Virus record (IMG/VR): IMGVR_UViG_3300042878_001023
Location: 1 to 64,000 of that record
Source: a virus
Direction: 5' to 3' (one strand)
Length of the DNA: 64,000 bases
Below, piece after piece: positions 43,413 through 53,624 of this stretch (the first letter of the stretch is position 1; each line of letters starts with the position of its first letter). The notes under the pieces are model-generated. The model saw only the letters and a list, made by a program, of their open reading frames with translations. It searched no databases and was not told the origin of the DNA. Both the position numbers and the translations under genes were made by a program.

Positions 43413-46337
43413 TTATAAATATTCTACTTCACCTCCATTTGCAAGGAATTCTTCTAATTCTTCTTCAGTCATATCAACTTCATCTCCCTCAGTAAATCCT
43501 CCTTCTTGCATATAACCACCTGTTTGCATACCTTCATATTCATTTGGACCAGGTTGAATTGCTTCTAATGTTCTAGGATCAATTCTACCATCTTCAAATG
43601 GTGTAGGTCTTCTTTCATCCATTGGATAATATGATGGATCATTTCTTCTTGGACCACCACTTCCTACAGCATATGGAGTATTATATCTTTCTAAACCATA
43701 AGCTTTATTCATTAAGTCTTGTAATTCTCTGTGTCTATTAGTTTTTGTATATGCACTTTTTTGAGGTACTATTTTTAACCACTCAGAATCATTCATGGCA
43801 CCAATTGCTTCACGGTATTTAGTTTTATCTTCTTCACTATAATCAGCTTCTTCCATTGCATTAAGGAAGGGATCAACATTATCAGTATTTTCTCTTTGCA
43901 TCATTAATTCAAGACCTCTTTTAAACTCAGGAGTATCTGTAAATTCTTTTAGTATTTCTTTTTTAGTATTACCACCTTTTTGCATATAACCACCTTCTTG
44001 ACCATAAGCAAATCTTCCGCTAGTGTCACTACCCATTTGATCATATCTAAACTGACCAACTTGTTGACCATAATCTACATAATCACCTCTGTCTTTTGAG
44101 TTAGAAGCAGCATACATGTTATCAGAAGTAAAATTGTTGTCATACATTTCTTTCTGTTGCTTAGCAGAATCAAGATTGTTTAAGAATCCTGTTACAGCAG
44201 TTGCCCCTACATTAAATTTATTAACAGCATCTTCACCATCAAAGTTACTAGGAGCTCTTTGTTTATCAACTGCAATTATATCATCATTTTTTGGATCACC
44301 AAAATCTTCAGAAGTAATTGTTTGACCCTTAGTTTGATTAGGATCCATCTGTACTGTTTTAACTTTACCAGCATCAGGATTAACAGGAGCTGAAGGTGCA
44401 CCTGGAAATGATTGTGTAGCTCCCATAAAACTATTTGGATTTGAAGCAGGCTTTAACATACCTGATAAATCACCAGTGTTAGTAGTTGGATCAGAAGGTT
44501 TTTTAACCGGAGGTCCTGTTTGTGCTTTTGGTAAACCACCATATCTAAATGCATTTTTTTGATTTTTAAAATCAGACTGCTCTTTATTTTCTATATATTC
44601 TTGTAAATTTTCAAATTCTTGAGCTTTAGATTTACCAGGTTTAAATTGAAAAGTTTGAGGTAACATAGGTTCCTCTAATTCATCAGCTCCGTATTCTTCT
44701 TCTGTATCTAGTATATTTTGCATCTTATTACCATGAAATTTTAGAAAATCTTTCATGCTACCTGAATTTTTTATTAACTCTGAATCTGCTTGATCTCTTT
44801 CATTCATTACAGATGCATTCTCAAAATCTATTGGTGTAATCAGATCCTTATACTTAAATTTATCCACTACTGTTGGTAATTCAGCTTTATCTAAATCACT
44901 ATATGCAGGACCATAAACTTTATCAAAAATATTTACTGGATCCCAACGGTATTCTCCATTTCCAAGATCTCTTTTTTTAGTAATGATGTCTTTGTATGGT
45001 ACACCTTCATAATCTATATCAGACACAAAAGATTTATCTTTATCCCAAGCATCATCACTTCTTTTTTGATCTCTTGCTAAATCTTCTGGATTTTCATACT
45101 TATATTCAGCATGAACACCTTTGTTAAATGCAGCATCTTCTTTCATTGAGTCAGCACCTCTTCTAGCTTCTCTACCTAATTGTCTTTCTCCTCTTCTAAT
45201 TTCTCTTTTTGCTTTACCAGGTAAAGTATCCCAAACATCTTTTTCAACACCATGCTTTAGAGATTTATCTTCTGCCATTTGTTTTTCATAAGCAGCTTTA
45301 ATTTCTTGACCAGATGTTAATGGTTTACTAGAACCAGAACCTTTAGAATAATATTCAGTCCACTGTTTAGGTCTTCCTAATAATCCTCTTTTGTGAACTG
45401 TTTTAGCATATGGATTTAATCCTTCAAAAGAATCTTTGTATTCTTCTTTTGTTTTTGCATTATATGCTTTACTAGATATAATACCTCTTTTTGCTTCTGG
45501 TAACATATCAGCTTCATAGAATGGTATATCTGTTCCACCATACATGAACATTTCTGGTTGTTTATCACCACCAACTAGACCACCTGACTGTGCTTCTTGA
45601 AATGTACCCGTAGGCGGTTTATTTCTTTGCTCTGCAATTTTCTGAGCACCTTGGATTAATTCAGGATTATTAGAACCCATCATTTTTTTATAAAGCTCAT
45701 CAACAGCTGCTTTATCAGCAATCTCTTTTATTTTAGAAACAAATTCAGATTTTTTAGAAACATCTCCATTGATTGTATCAAACCTTTCTCCTTTACCAGG
45801 TTCTTTTTCAGCTCCTCCTTCTTGCTTTTTAAGTAAGCTTAATACATTTTTAGTAAAGTTTTTCTTAGATGTTTTACCACCATACTGGTATTCCATATTA
45901 GGATTGTAATCTTCTTCTTCATCCGCATATGAATTATAGTAATCTAATCCTTGATCAGATTCTTCTTCAACAGGTACTTCTTCTTGAGACATTTCTTGCT
46001 GTGGTTCAGTACCTTCTTCTGTAACCCCATTTTCTTTTTGTTCAGCAGCAGCTTCTTCCTCTTCAATTTCAGAATTAATTTCTTCCAATAAATAAGAAGC
46101 TATATCTTTTCTTATACCCTTACTTACAAGAACTTTATATATATCCTGATCATCAATATCTTCAGATTTTAAACCTTTTATGTAAAGCTTAACATTCTCA
46201 AGTTGTTCTTGGACATCATCTTGACTACCAGATACCTCCATACCTCCTTGAGCTTTTTCTAAAAACTGCTTTGTTTTATTTATGTATTTACCTTCTCCAT
46301 CATGAGATTTGTAAATTCTAACTTTTCTTTTTTCCAT
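43413..46337 (-). CDS. Low-complexity virion cargo-type protein, 974 residues
   Basis: A mostly disordered, charged protein starting MEKRKVRIYKSHDGEGKYI. Repeated short modules are visible: EKAQGG, QEAQSGG, LPEAKRGIIS and YGGLPKAQTG, separated by 100-350 residues, plus several GGYMQ(K/E)GG units near 785 and 945. The last 30 residues read DMTEEELEEFLANGGEVEYL, related to segments in the next gene product. No enzyme signature is seen, though the basic stretch KREIRRGERQLGREARR (about residue 370) may bind nucleic acid. It sits between the other two proteins of the same style, so the three probably arose by duplication of a docking module. Confidence 0.75.
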   Translation of the reverse strand: MEKRKVRIYKSHDGEGKYINKTKQFLEKAQGGMEVSGSQDDVQEQLENVKLYIKGLKSEDIDDQDIYKVLVSKGIRKDIASYLLEEINSEIEEEEAAAEQKENGVTEEGTEPQQEMSQEEVPVEEESDQGLDYYNSYADEEEDYNPNMEYQYGGKTSKKNFTKNVLSLLKKQEGGAEKEPGKGERFDTINGDVSKKSEFVSKIKEIADKAAVDELYKKMMGSNNPELIQGAQKIAEQRNKPPTGTFQEAQSGGLVGGDKQPEMFMYGGTDIPFYEADMLPEAKRGIISSKAYNAKTKEEYKDSFEGLNPYAKTVHKRGLLGRPKQWTEYYSKGSGSSKPLTSGQEIKAAYEKQMAEDKSLKHGVEKDVWDTLPGKAKREIRRGERQLGREARRGADSMKEDAAFNKGVHAEYKYENPEDLARDQKRSDDAWDKDKSFVSDIDYEGVPYKDIITKKRDLGNGEYRWDPVNIFDKVYGPAYSDLDKAELPTVVDKFKYKDLITPIDFENASVMNERDQADSELIKNSGSMKDFLKFHGNKMQNILDTEEEYGADELEEPMLPQTFQFKPGKSKAQEFENLQEYIENKEQSDFKNQKNAFRYGGLPKAQTGPPVKKPSDPTTNTGDLSGMLKPASNPNSFMGATQSFPGAPSAPVNPDAGKVKTVQMDPNQTKGQTITSEDFGDPKNDDIIAVDKQRAPSNFDGEDAVNKFNVGATAVTGFLNNLDSAKQQKEMYDNNFTSDNMYAASNSKDRGDYVDYGQQVGQFRYDQMGSDTSGRFAYGQEGGYMQKGGNTKKEILKEFTDTPEFKRGLELMMQRENTDNVDPFLNAMEEADYSEEDKTKYREAIGAMNDSEWLKIVPQKSAYTKTNRHRELQDLMNKAYGLERYNTPYAVGSGGPRRNDPSYYPMDERRPTPFEDGRIDPRTLEAIQPGPNEYEGMQTGGYMQEGGFTEGDEVDMTEEELEEFLANGGEVEYL

Positions 46338-46385
46338 AACTTGGGTATATAAATAATATACTAAATTTTAATTTACAAAATAAAC

Positions 46386-46406
46386 TTATTATGTTTATTG
46401 TTCTTC
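46386..46406 (-). other. AT-rich hairpin overlapping a stop codon
   Basis: AATAAAC and GTTTATT pair over a 7-base loop on the minus strand around the stop codon of the 596-residue gene (46395-46397), followed by a short TTGT. It could be a weak terminator or a 3' end stabiliser. The 57-base gap to the next gene otherwise holds only AT-rich sequence. Confidence 0.3.
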
Positions 46407-48185
46407 TACAATGTATCCTTGATTTATATAATCTTGAATCTCATCATCTGATAATTCTAATTCAACTTCTCCACCTGATTCAAAAAATCTACTTTTAGGT
46501 TTCATTATGTAATCATGACCCCCAAGTTCATTTTTTACTTTTCCAATTTTTCTTAAATTTAAATCTGTACCAATAAGTTCTCTTTCTTGTAAAACAAGTT
46601 CGGGTAAGCTTTTATAAGAAGATCTCAAGTCTTCAGGTATTTTATTTAAAACTTCATCAGAATAATCTGTATAATGCTCATTTTTTATAAAATTTTTACC
46701 AGCTTTTTTTGCATTTTTTCCACTAAGAACAATTCTATCTTTTGGTCCATTATAATCTGCACCTCTACCTGCAGAAAATGAAACAGGTCTATCACCAAAA
46801 TTTATAGTTTTGTTTTTTAAATTAAATAGTTTTGGATCTTCAGCATTTATTTTTCTTATTAATACTGTATCGTCAGGCATATCAACACCTGTTTTTTTTA
46901 TCAAATTATTTAGTTTAGATCTTAATACCTCGTCTACATTACCCCATCTACCTGTATATGGAGATGAGTCAAATGCATAATCTCTAATCATAGCATGTTG
47001 CCATTCTGTAAGTGGTTTTTTATTTTTTATAGCATTATATATATCTTGTGCTTGATCTGATGTTACACCTTGTGCTCGGCTTTTCCAAGCATAAGGTAGT
47101 ATAGTTTCACCATGAGCAACTTTATCAGCAACATCATCAACATATTTATAAGCATCTTTTACTTTATTACCTGTACCAAAACCTGAAAAGTTAAGTGCAT
47201 TTAAGGTGTTTTCATATAATGCATTTGCTACATTATCCGCTGTTGGCTTTTTATAAGCTTTCTTAGTTGCCTTTCTTACATCACTGTTTGGGTCAATATA
47301 GTCATTAACACCCATGACACCTCCTGCTGCGGTAAGAAAGTTTCCAAGATTAGCTCCTGGAGCCCATGATGGAGCAGCCGCCATCATTGTTTTGAAACCT
47401 TGTTTTACTAATGGAGCAGCAGCTTTTACTCCCTTTACAGTACCTGGTAGTAAAGCAGCTTCTGTAAAAAATTCATCTGCATAATTACCAGCACCTTGTG
47501 GTTTAGAATATAGATTTTTTGTTTGGTCTGTTGCCCAAGAGTCTTTCTTAGGATCAAAAGTCTTATTAAAAACTTTACCGTCTTTACCTATAACTTTTGT
47601 ATATACAGTACCATCTTCTTTCTGAACCTTAATAGTTTTGTTACCTTTTTTATCAGTGTGTTCTTTAGTAGATATTATTCCTTTCTGAGCTTGATTAAGT
47701 TCTGGTACAGATATATCTTCTACTATGTAACCACCTTTTCTGTATTCTTCTATTTCATCATCTGTAAGTTCTGCTTCTACATATTCACCACCATCTTGAT
47801 AATAATCTACAGTTGGATCATATACTCTATTCTTGTAATTCTCAAACAATGGATATTTAAGGAATAACTTATTAGTACCAGATAAGCTTTTAGTTTTTTT
47901 CTTAGCTCCTCCTTTTCTCATTTGTGGATATTCATCAACATAATCTGCTCCAGGAAAAGTGTAGTCTGCTCCGGGAAGCATTATCTTTCTTTGACCATTA
48001 TTGGCTACACCTAATACAGGATAACCTACTCCTTTCATAGTAATATCATTACTAGGAATTCTAGTTGGTAATCCAGGATATTTCCACTGACCCATTGGAT
48101 CATTGATCATATCTTTAGGTTTCTTAGGTGCTTTAGCTTTGTCCAACTCAGCTGAAGCTTTAGATAGAGCTTTTTTATTATACAT
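46395..48185 (-). CDS. Virion cargo-type protein with ADP-ribosyltransferase-like domain
   Basis: A 596-residue protein. The N-terminal 200 residues are of the cargo type, with YVEAELTDDEIEEYRKGGYI (about 135-154) and NQAQKGIIS. A Gly/Ala-rich hydrophobic part follows (about 240-300). Residues about 375-560 look like an ADP-ribosyltransferase of the R-S-E class: R444 in VLIRK, the S469-F-S471 strand, and E534-R-E536 in LQERELIGTDLNLRKI, with normal spacing. Such enzymes move ADP-ribose from NAD+ to a host protein, as T4 Alt does on infection. The C-terminus repeats the acidic motif, ELSDDEIQDYINQGYIVEEQ. Gene order implies that it is packaged and ejected. The activity is inferred from motifs only. 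Confidence 0.75.
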   Translation of the reverse strand: MYNKKALSKASAELDKAKAPKKPKDMINDPMGQWKYPGLPTRIPSNDITMKGVGYPVLGVANNGQRKIMLPGADYTFPGADYVDEYPQMRKGGAKKKTKSLSGTNKLFLKYPLFENYKNRVYDPTVDYYQDGGEYVEAELTDDEIEEYRKGGYIVEDISVPELNQAQKGIISTKEHTDKKGNKTIKVQKEDGTVYTKVIGKDGKVFNKTFDPKKDSWATDQTKNLYSKPQGAGNYADEFFTEAALLPGTVKGVKAAAPLVKQGFKTMMAAAPSWAPGANLGNFLTAAGGVMGVNDYIDPNSDVRKATKKAYKKPTADNVANALYENTLNALNFSGFGTGNKVKDAYKYVDDVADKVAHGETILPYAWKSRAQGVTSDQAQDIYNAIKNKKPLTEWQHAMIRDYAFDSSPYTGRWGNVDEVLRSKLNNLIKKTGVDMPDDTVLIRKINAEDPKLFNLKNKTINFGDRPVSFSAGRGADYNGPKDRIVLSGKNAKKAGKNFIKNEHYTDYSDEVLNKIPEDLRSSYKSLPELVLQERELIGTDLNLRKIGKVKNELGGHDYIMKPKSRFFESGGEVELELSDDEIQDYINQGYIVEEQ

Positions 48186-51100
48186 TATCTTAGAGAAGTT
48201 TCATTTTTACTATTACTGATTTTCAAAATAATATTAGTATTACCAGATTTATTTTTCTTTAAGTTAACAAAACTCATGTAATGTCTAAACTTTTTTCTTT
48301 GTAATTCTGGTTTGGAATAATCTAAATTATTAAAATTAAGTGTTCTTCTAAAACCATCTGGTTCAGTAATCCATGTAGTTTCACCAGCATAGTTACCAAT
48401 CAATACTGTTGTATCAGGTATAACTTGTCCTATTGGAGGATATGATCCACCTAATGGGAACTCACCTCTGTTGTTAGTAATATCCCAAAACTGATTAAAT
48501 CTATATTTATTCTCTTCTTTTGAAAATAGTATATCAAAAGAATTATTATTTAGATTTAATTTTGGATACTGTCTAGCTAATATTAAATCATTTTTAGGAT
48601 ACAAATTTAAGTTTAAATATCCGGATACTTGTTCTGAGTTATACACAACAGCTGTATCAAAGTTAAAATCTAGCACATGATGTGAATCCACACAGTTATC
48701 AGATTTTCTATAAGCCTCCATTATATACTCAATAGATCTTGTAGTAGTAATAGTTTGACCTGACACAATTGGAATATCTATTTCACATGCGTAGTCTACA
48801 CCATAGTACTTACAATAAGAATCACATAACCAGTTATGTCTCCAACCACCTGCACCTTTTGTAGATATAAATACATCTTTAGTAGGTAATAATAAATCTG
48901 GATGCCAGTCATGAAAACTAATCCAGAATTGACTTTTAGGGTCATAACTAATTGTCCAGGAAGCATCTCTAAATATAGTAGTGTCACCTAATCTATATTG
49001 AACTGCCTGATTGTTATCTACTATAAAGTAATCTCCTGTACCATCAGATTTTAAGGGCACATAAGTTGTTCTTCTTTTGAATGAATCTATTAACTGATAA
49101 TCCTTCTTACAGAAGTATAATATAGTGTTAGTATTATCAAATACAGATTGACATCCAATACCAGCTACTGGGTTATCTTGATAAGGATATAAAGGAAAGT
49201 CTACTGTTAGTTTGTACGGTAGGAAAAGTGTGAACCACCATTTCATCCCCTGTTGAGATAATTCTTGAAGTCCTTGACCATATGAGAATATTTTACCAGC
49301 TGCTTGAGATATATAGAATATACCTACTGGTGTTGATATCACAGACAATCTATTTTGAGAAGCACCATATTCATATGCTTTATCAGAATTTGCTACAGCT
49401 TGACCAGGTTGACTAAATAATCCTCCGTCCCCAATAGTAACTTTTGTTCCTAAATCAGTATTAAGTGTATCCACACCTTGGAACATCACAGGGCTATCAT
49501 TCTTAAAAGTGATCATAATACCTGATTTGTTTATAGGTTTTACTCCACTAATTTGAGATTTAAATGTTCTATAGTTATTTATTAAATATACAAACCAGCT
49601 ATCTTTAATTGCTTCATCTTGTTGTGGTAATGAATAAATGATTCTATTAGGGTAGTATGTATAACATAACTCAGACACATTTGGATTATAATATCTACTC
49701 TGCATAGATCCTAATGAGAAATACTGGTTGTATAATTTAGAAACACTTAATGAATAGTCATATTGGTAAAAAGAATTCTTACCCATGATCTCTGGATTCA
49801 TATCAAACATCTCTTGGTAATTAGTATATCTGTAAGGATCATAAAACTTATTACCAATGTTATCTGCTTGCTTTCTAAAGTCTAGTAATACTTCTGACTC
49901 AACAAAGAAGTCTCTTATTGAAGAAGCTGCTAAGTAAAAGTAAGAATCTTTACATATAAAAAACCCAGGATAATTAGATGCGGTATCAGTTACATAATCA
50001 TATTTTTTAGTAGTACCTTCAAAGTAATCTAAATTATAAAAGTTAGAAGGTAAAGGACCTGTACCAGGAGTTTGAGCATTATCAGCAAAGTTAGCAAAAT
50101 CTGTAAACAAACTTGCCAGATTACTTGAATCATATAATTGACTGTTTAATCTAAACCTTGGATGAGGAATCATACTTTTTAAATAGTAATTATATTCAAA
50201 ACCATCAGGCTGACTATATAACCAATCAAAAAAGAATAACATGTTATTTTTTTCTGTGTATCTATTTACATAAGTATCTCCTCCAAAAAATATTGGTGTT
50301 CTAGGAATTACAAATCTTTTTTTACTAACAGAATTACAAGTTACAGCTGTTATTTCTTGAACATTAGATACACTAAGTTTTTGTTCACAATTAGAAATTG
50401 TAATTTGTTTAATAGAATCTAACTGTCCATATTGATTTCTAACTCTACCTTTAAGAGCTCCGTAGTGACTTGCAATTGGTAAACTAAAAGGATCATCTGT
50501 ATCATTCATACCAAAATTTGGAACAGAAGGATTTCTAATTTGTTTTAATGTACCTAATGTAACTAATGATTCATCAATGTTTAAAAGCTTAGGACCTACA
50601 TTTTGATTAGCACCATTTTTAACTCTTAATGTAACTGTAGCTGGTCTTTTTAAATTATTGATACTATAAGATCTGTAAGTATTAGTATTATCAAGATACT
50701 TACTCATTTGTTGAATATTATCTCTTAAATAAAAAGCATCATCAATAGTAAATCTTTTAGTATCTGTATTTCCTACAGGTTGCATTTGAGAATAAAAACC
50801 ATAAGCTTTCATTTGAAGAGCAAATGGTTTATAAGATGTTACAGCATATAATATTTTAAGAGCAATGTCTACACCTTGAGAAAAGTATGTTGCAATATTT
50901 TGACCCGCTGCTAGTATTCTAAGAGGTCCTGGTAAATAATTTGTTTTAGCAATTTCTGTATGTAATTCAGGGGCTGTATACACGGCTCCTTTTTGTGTTA
51001 AATTAGTAGTAGCTGATGTTTGATATGCAGTACCTAATACATCAACTAATCCTGCTGTAGCCAAATCAGCTAAGGCACCTGTTGTTGCATTATAAGTGGT

Positions 51101-53623
51101 GACTGCTGTTTGTAAAGCAGCAACATTACTAATTACTGCATTTTTACTTAAATCAGTATACTCATCTTCTTTTGTTGATATATCTCCTCCAGTTAAAGGT
51201 TTACCCACAATAGGTTGATGATTAACATTAACATTATAAATAGCAGCACTACCTGCACCATTTATACTTTCTTGACCTGATGAACCACCACTAATATCAC
51301 CACCTCCAATTTCTTTACCTGTTATATCCGGCCCTACTAAACTTTGAAATGCAGGACCTGCTTGCACTGTTGTTCTTTTACCGACACCTGCTATTATAGC
51401 TTCTGCAAGACCAAATATTATCATTACAAAAACTGTGGCATCTGAAAGTAATTTAAACTTAGGATGATCTGATGGAGTAACAAATTGTTGATTTGATAAA
51501 CCTTGTAAATGACCATATATTTTAAACTCAGGAGTAGATAAGAACGGAGTTCTAAACATTGTATCCGGTGAGTGAAAACTAATAATATCACTAGGTACAG
51601 TAGCTACAAGCCCGGCTTTAATAAATGGATCTGACTGACCTGCAACATTACCACCTAATGCTGAACTTATAGGAGTAATTGTATTAAACGGGTAATTAGC
51701 ATAAAGACCTGTGTAATTATTATTACCGGAAATTTTATAAGTTCTATAGTTATTAACCATCCCTTTAGCAACAATAGTCTTGTTACCCTCTCTAGATCCT
51801 CTAAGTATTTCATAGCCTGCAATTCCTGGTATATCATTACCATCATTATCTTTTGGTAGCTGTATGTTTGTAAAAAATACACCCATTAATCTTATGAAAT
51901 AATCATTACCTACATTAGTTTGTGGTGTAGGATTACTTCTAAATCTAATTACATCAGCTGTGTTGCTACCATTAATAAAATCTTCAGGAAATTTATGATG
52001 TCTAATATTTTTACCACACAAATCAAAAGAATTATCCGTAGCTCCTGTCCAACATAAACTACTTGGATTCCATATTTCTGGTCTATTATCAGGATAACTT
52101 TCTGTTGATTGCCAGTATCCCATGTCTCCTGTTGCTATAACAGTTCCCCCATCATCAGTAGTAGTACCAATATAAGAATTGTTATTATCAGCTGTAGCAG
52201 TGTTATATATTTCAAATACTCTTTCATCTGTAGTTAAAGTATTTGTATCTCCGTTTAATGTAGATGTTTCTTTAAATATTACTCCTGTTGTAGGAAGAGT
52301 AAAGTCTCTAGGTGCTCTTCCCGGAATATGGTATGAAGATGTTTTGTCTCCAGTGTTGTAAACCCATCTAATAAAAAATGAATATACTTCATCTCTCATA
52401 TAGTTAGTTTTGTTACCACCTTTCATATAATAGTTAGCAGGATATTCTACAGAAGCCCACTTAGTTGTAATCATATTAGCCAAAGGCTGGTAATTAAAAT
52501 CAAATTTAGATTTAGGACCCACTCTTAGTAAGTAAGTATTTAACTCTGCAATCTGATCACTACTTTCAAATACCGGAGTTCTTAATGGTAATTGTTCTAA
52601 TGGGATTGTAATATTAGAAGGATCAATTTGATCAAAAGATAATGCTGAAGTATTTGTTGAATAAACACCCATTCTTTTAGCAACAGTTTGTTGATTAGTA
52701 CAACTTACTATTACTAACTCAAACTCATCAAAGTTTAATCTATCAGCTTCAATTTCTAAATCTAAAGATCCTTCAAGATCATCAGGAGAATATACAAACT
52801 GATAATTACTTTGTGAAAAATAATCTGTAACCTTCTGACCATTTATTAAATAAGCAATTACTACAAAGTAACTACCATTAGCTAGTGTACCACCTGTTTG
52901 TCCTAACTTTAATCTAAGACATGGTGTAGTCATCAGTCTAGCTAATCTTATTCTTTCACAATCAAGAGTATTAACATTTTCACATATGTTACAGTCATTA
53001 ATGATCTTACATGTTTCATTCCATTGCACACCTGGCCAAAGTGATTTTGTACTAGTTCCTAGTAGAGAATAGTAATTAGCCATAACTCCTGTTGCCCCAC
53101 CAAATATATGATTATCTAATGATGGCCAAGTTTTAGAATTTCCAATATTTAAAAACCTATCAGGGTTTAATCCATCAGCCCAATATATTTGCCAAGTACA
53201 GTCTTCTCTTTCTCTAGAAGTACCTGATATTAAGTATCTCTTGTCAAACTTTAAACAAGGATCAATTACAATTGGTCTGTAAACACAGTTCTCTTCTTCA
53301 AATAATCCTATTTCAGAATTAATTGGTTGACATAGTGAATTATGACCTGCTGTAAGAATGACCCATTTATCGGAGTATAGATAGATTGCTCCAATTACAT
53401 ATTTTTCTTTAACCTGTGGTGGAAAAAATTTACCGGATTCAAAACAAATATAATTGGCAGACTCATTAGATAATGAACCTACTCTACCTGTCTTAGAATT
53501 GTTGACCATGTTTATAGCATGCGTCCACATTCCTTCAGTTACATAAGAAGGATCAGAATCTTTGTTCAGACCCTTTATGAAACTGTCAGTAATATTCTGA
53601 GAAGTATCTTGCATGTTTGACAT
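48185..53623 (-). CDS. Large tail hub or 'muzzle'-type protein
   Basis: An 1812-residue, beta-rich protein with no signal peptide. The N-terminus (ITDSFIKGLNKDSDPSYVTEGMW, with the motifs around it) and the repeated strands with Trp/Tyr/Gly recall the propeller-like P22 gp10-type tail proteins and the crAss 'muzzle' that closes the tail end. Motifs such as YWADGLNPDRFLN (about residue 155) and DGGLFSQPGQA (about 1395) are consistent with such folds. A Gly/Ser/Thr-rich insertion lies near 750-900. It follows two ring/adaptor proteins with no more than one base between, so the three make one translational unit. It overlaps the 596-residue gene by one base. Confidence 0.72.
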   Translation of the reverse strand: MSNMQDTSQNITDSFIKGLNKDSDPSYVTEGMWTHAINMVNNSKTGRVGSLSNESANYICFESGKFFPPQVKEKYVIGAIYLYSDKWVILTAGHNSLCQPINSEIGLFEEENCVYRPIVIDPCLKFDKRYLISGTSREREDCTWQIYWADGLNPDRFLNIGNSKTWPSLDNHIFGGATGVMANYYSLLGTSTKSLWPGVQWNETCKIINDCNICENVNTLDCERIRLARLMTTPCLRLKLGQTGGTLANGSYFVVIAYLINGQKVTDYFSQSNYQFVYSPDDLEGSLDLEIEADRLNFDEFELVIVSCTNQQTVAKRMGVYSTNTSALSFDQIDPSNITIPLEQLPLRTPVFESSDQIAELNTYLLRVGPKSKFDFNYQPLANMITTKWASVEYPANYYMKGGNKTNYMRDEVYSFFIRWVYNTGDKTSSYHIPGRAPRDFTLPTTGVIFKETSTLNGDTNTLTTDERVFEIYNTATADNNNSYIGTTTDDGGTVIATGDMGYWQSTESYPDNRPEIWNPSSLCWTGATDNSFDLCGKNIRHHKFPEDFINGSNTADVIRFRSNPTPQTNVGNDYFIRLMGVFFTNIQLPKDNDGNDIPGIAGYEILRGSREGNKTIVAKGMVNNYRTYKISGNNNYTGLYANYPFNTITPISSALGGNVAGQSDPFIKAGLVATVPSDIISFHSPDTMFRTPFLSTPEFKIYGHLQGLSNQQFVTPSDHPKFKLLSDATVFVMIIFGLAEAIIAGVGKRTTVQAGPAFQSLVGPDITGKEIGGGDISGGSSGQESINGAGSAAIYNVNVNHQPIVGKPLTGGDISTKEDEYTDLSKNAVISNVAALQTAVTTYNATTGALADLATAGLVDVLGTAYQTSATTNLTQKGAVYTAPELHTEIAKTNYLPGPLRILAAGQNIATYFSQGVDIALKILYAVTSYKPFALQMKAYGFYSQMQPVGNTDTKRFTIDDAFYLRDNIQQMSKYLDNTNTYRSYSINNLKRPATVTLRVKNGANQNVGPKLLNIDESLVTLGTLKQIRNPSVPNFGMNDTDDPFSLPIASHYGALKGRVRNQYGQLDSIKQITISNCEQKLSVSNVQEITAVTCNSVSKKRFVIPRTPIFFGGDTYVNRYTEKNNMLFFFDWLYSQPDGFEYNYYLKSMIPHPRFRLNSQLYDSSNLASLFTDFANFADNAQTPGTGPLPSNFYNLDYFEGTTKKYDYVTDTASNYPGFFICKDSYFYLAASSIRDFFVESEVLLDFRKQADNIGNKFYDPYRYTNYQEMFDMNPEIMGKNSFYQYDYSLSVSKLYNQYFSLGSMQSRYYNPNVSELCYTYYPNRIIYSLPQQDEAIKDSWFVYLINNYRTFKSQISGVKPINKSGIMITFKNDSPVMFQGVDTLNTDLGTKVTIGDGGLFSQPGQAVANSDKAYEYGASQNRLSVISTPVGIFYISQAAGKIFSYGQGLQELSQQGMKWWFTLFLPYKLTVDFPLYPYQDNPVAGIGCQSVFDNTNTILYFCKKDYQLIDSFKRRTTYVPLKSDGTGDYFIVDNNQAVQYRLGDTTIFRDASWTISYDPKSQFWISFHDWHPDLLLPTKDVFISTKGAGGWRHNWLCDSYCKYYGVDYACEIDIPIVSGQTITTTRSIEYIMEAYRKSDNCVDSHHVLDFNFDTAVVYNSEQVSGYLNLNLYPKNDLILARQYPKLNLNNNSFDILFSKEENKYRFNQFWDITNNRGEFPLGGSYPPIGQVIPDTTVLIGNYAGETTWITEPDGFRRTLNFNNLDYSKPELQRKKFRHYMSFVNLKKNKSGNTNIILKISNSKNETSLR

Positions 53624-53624
53624 A

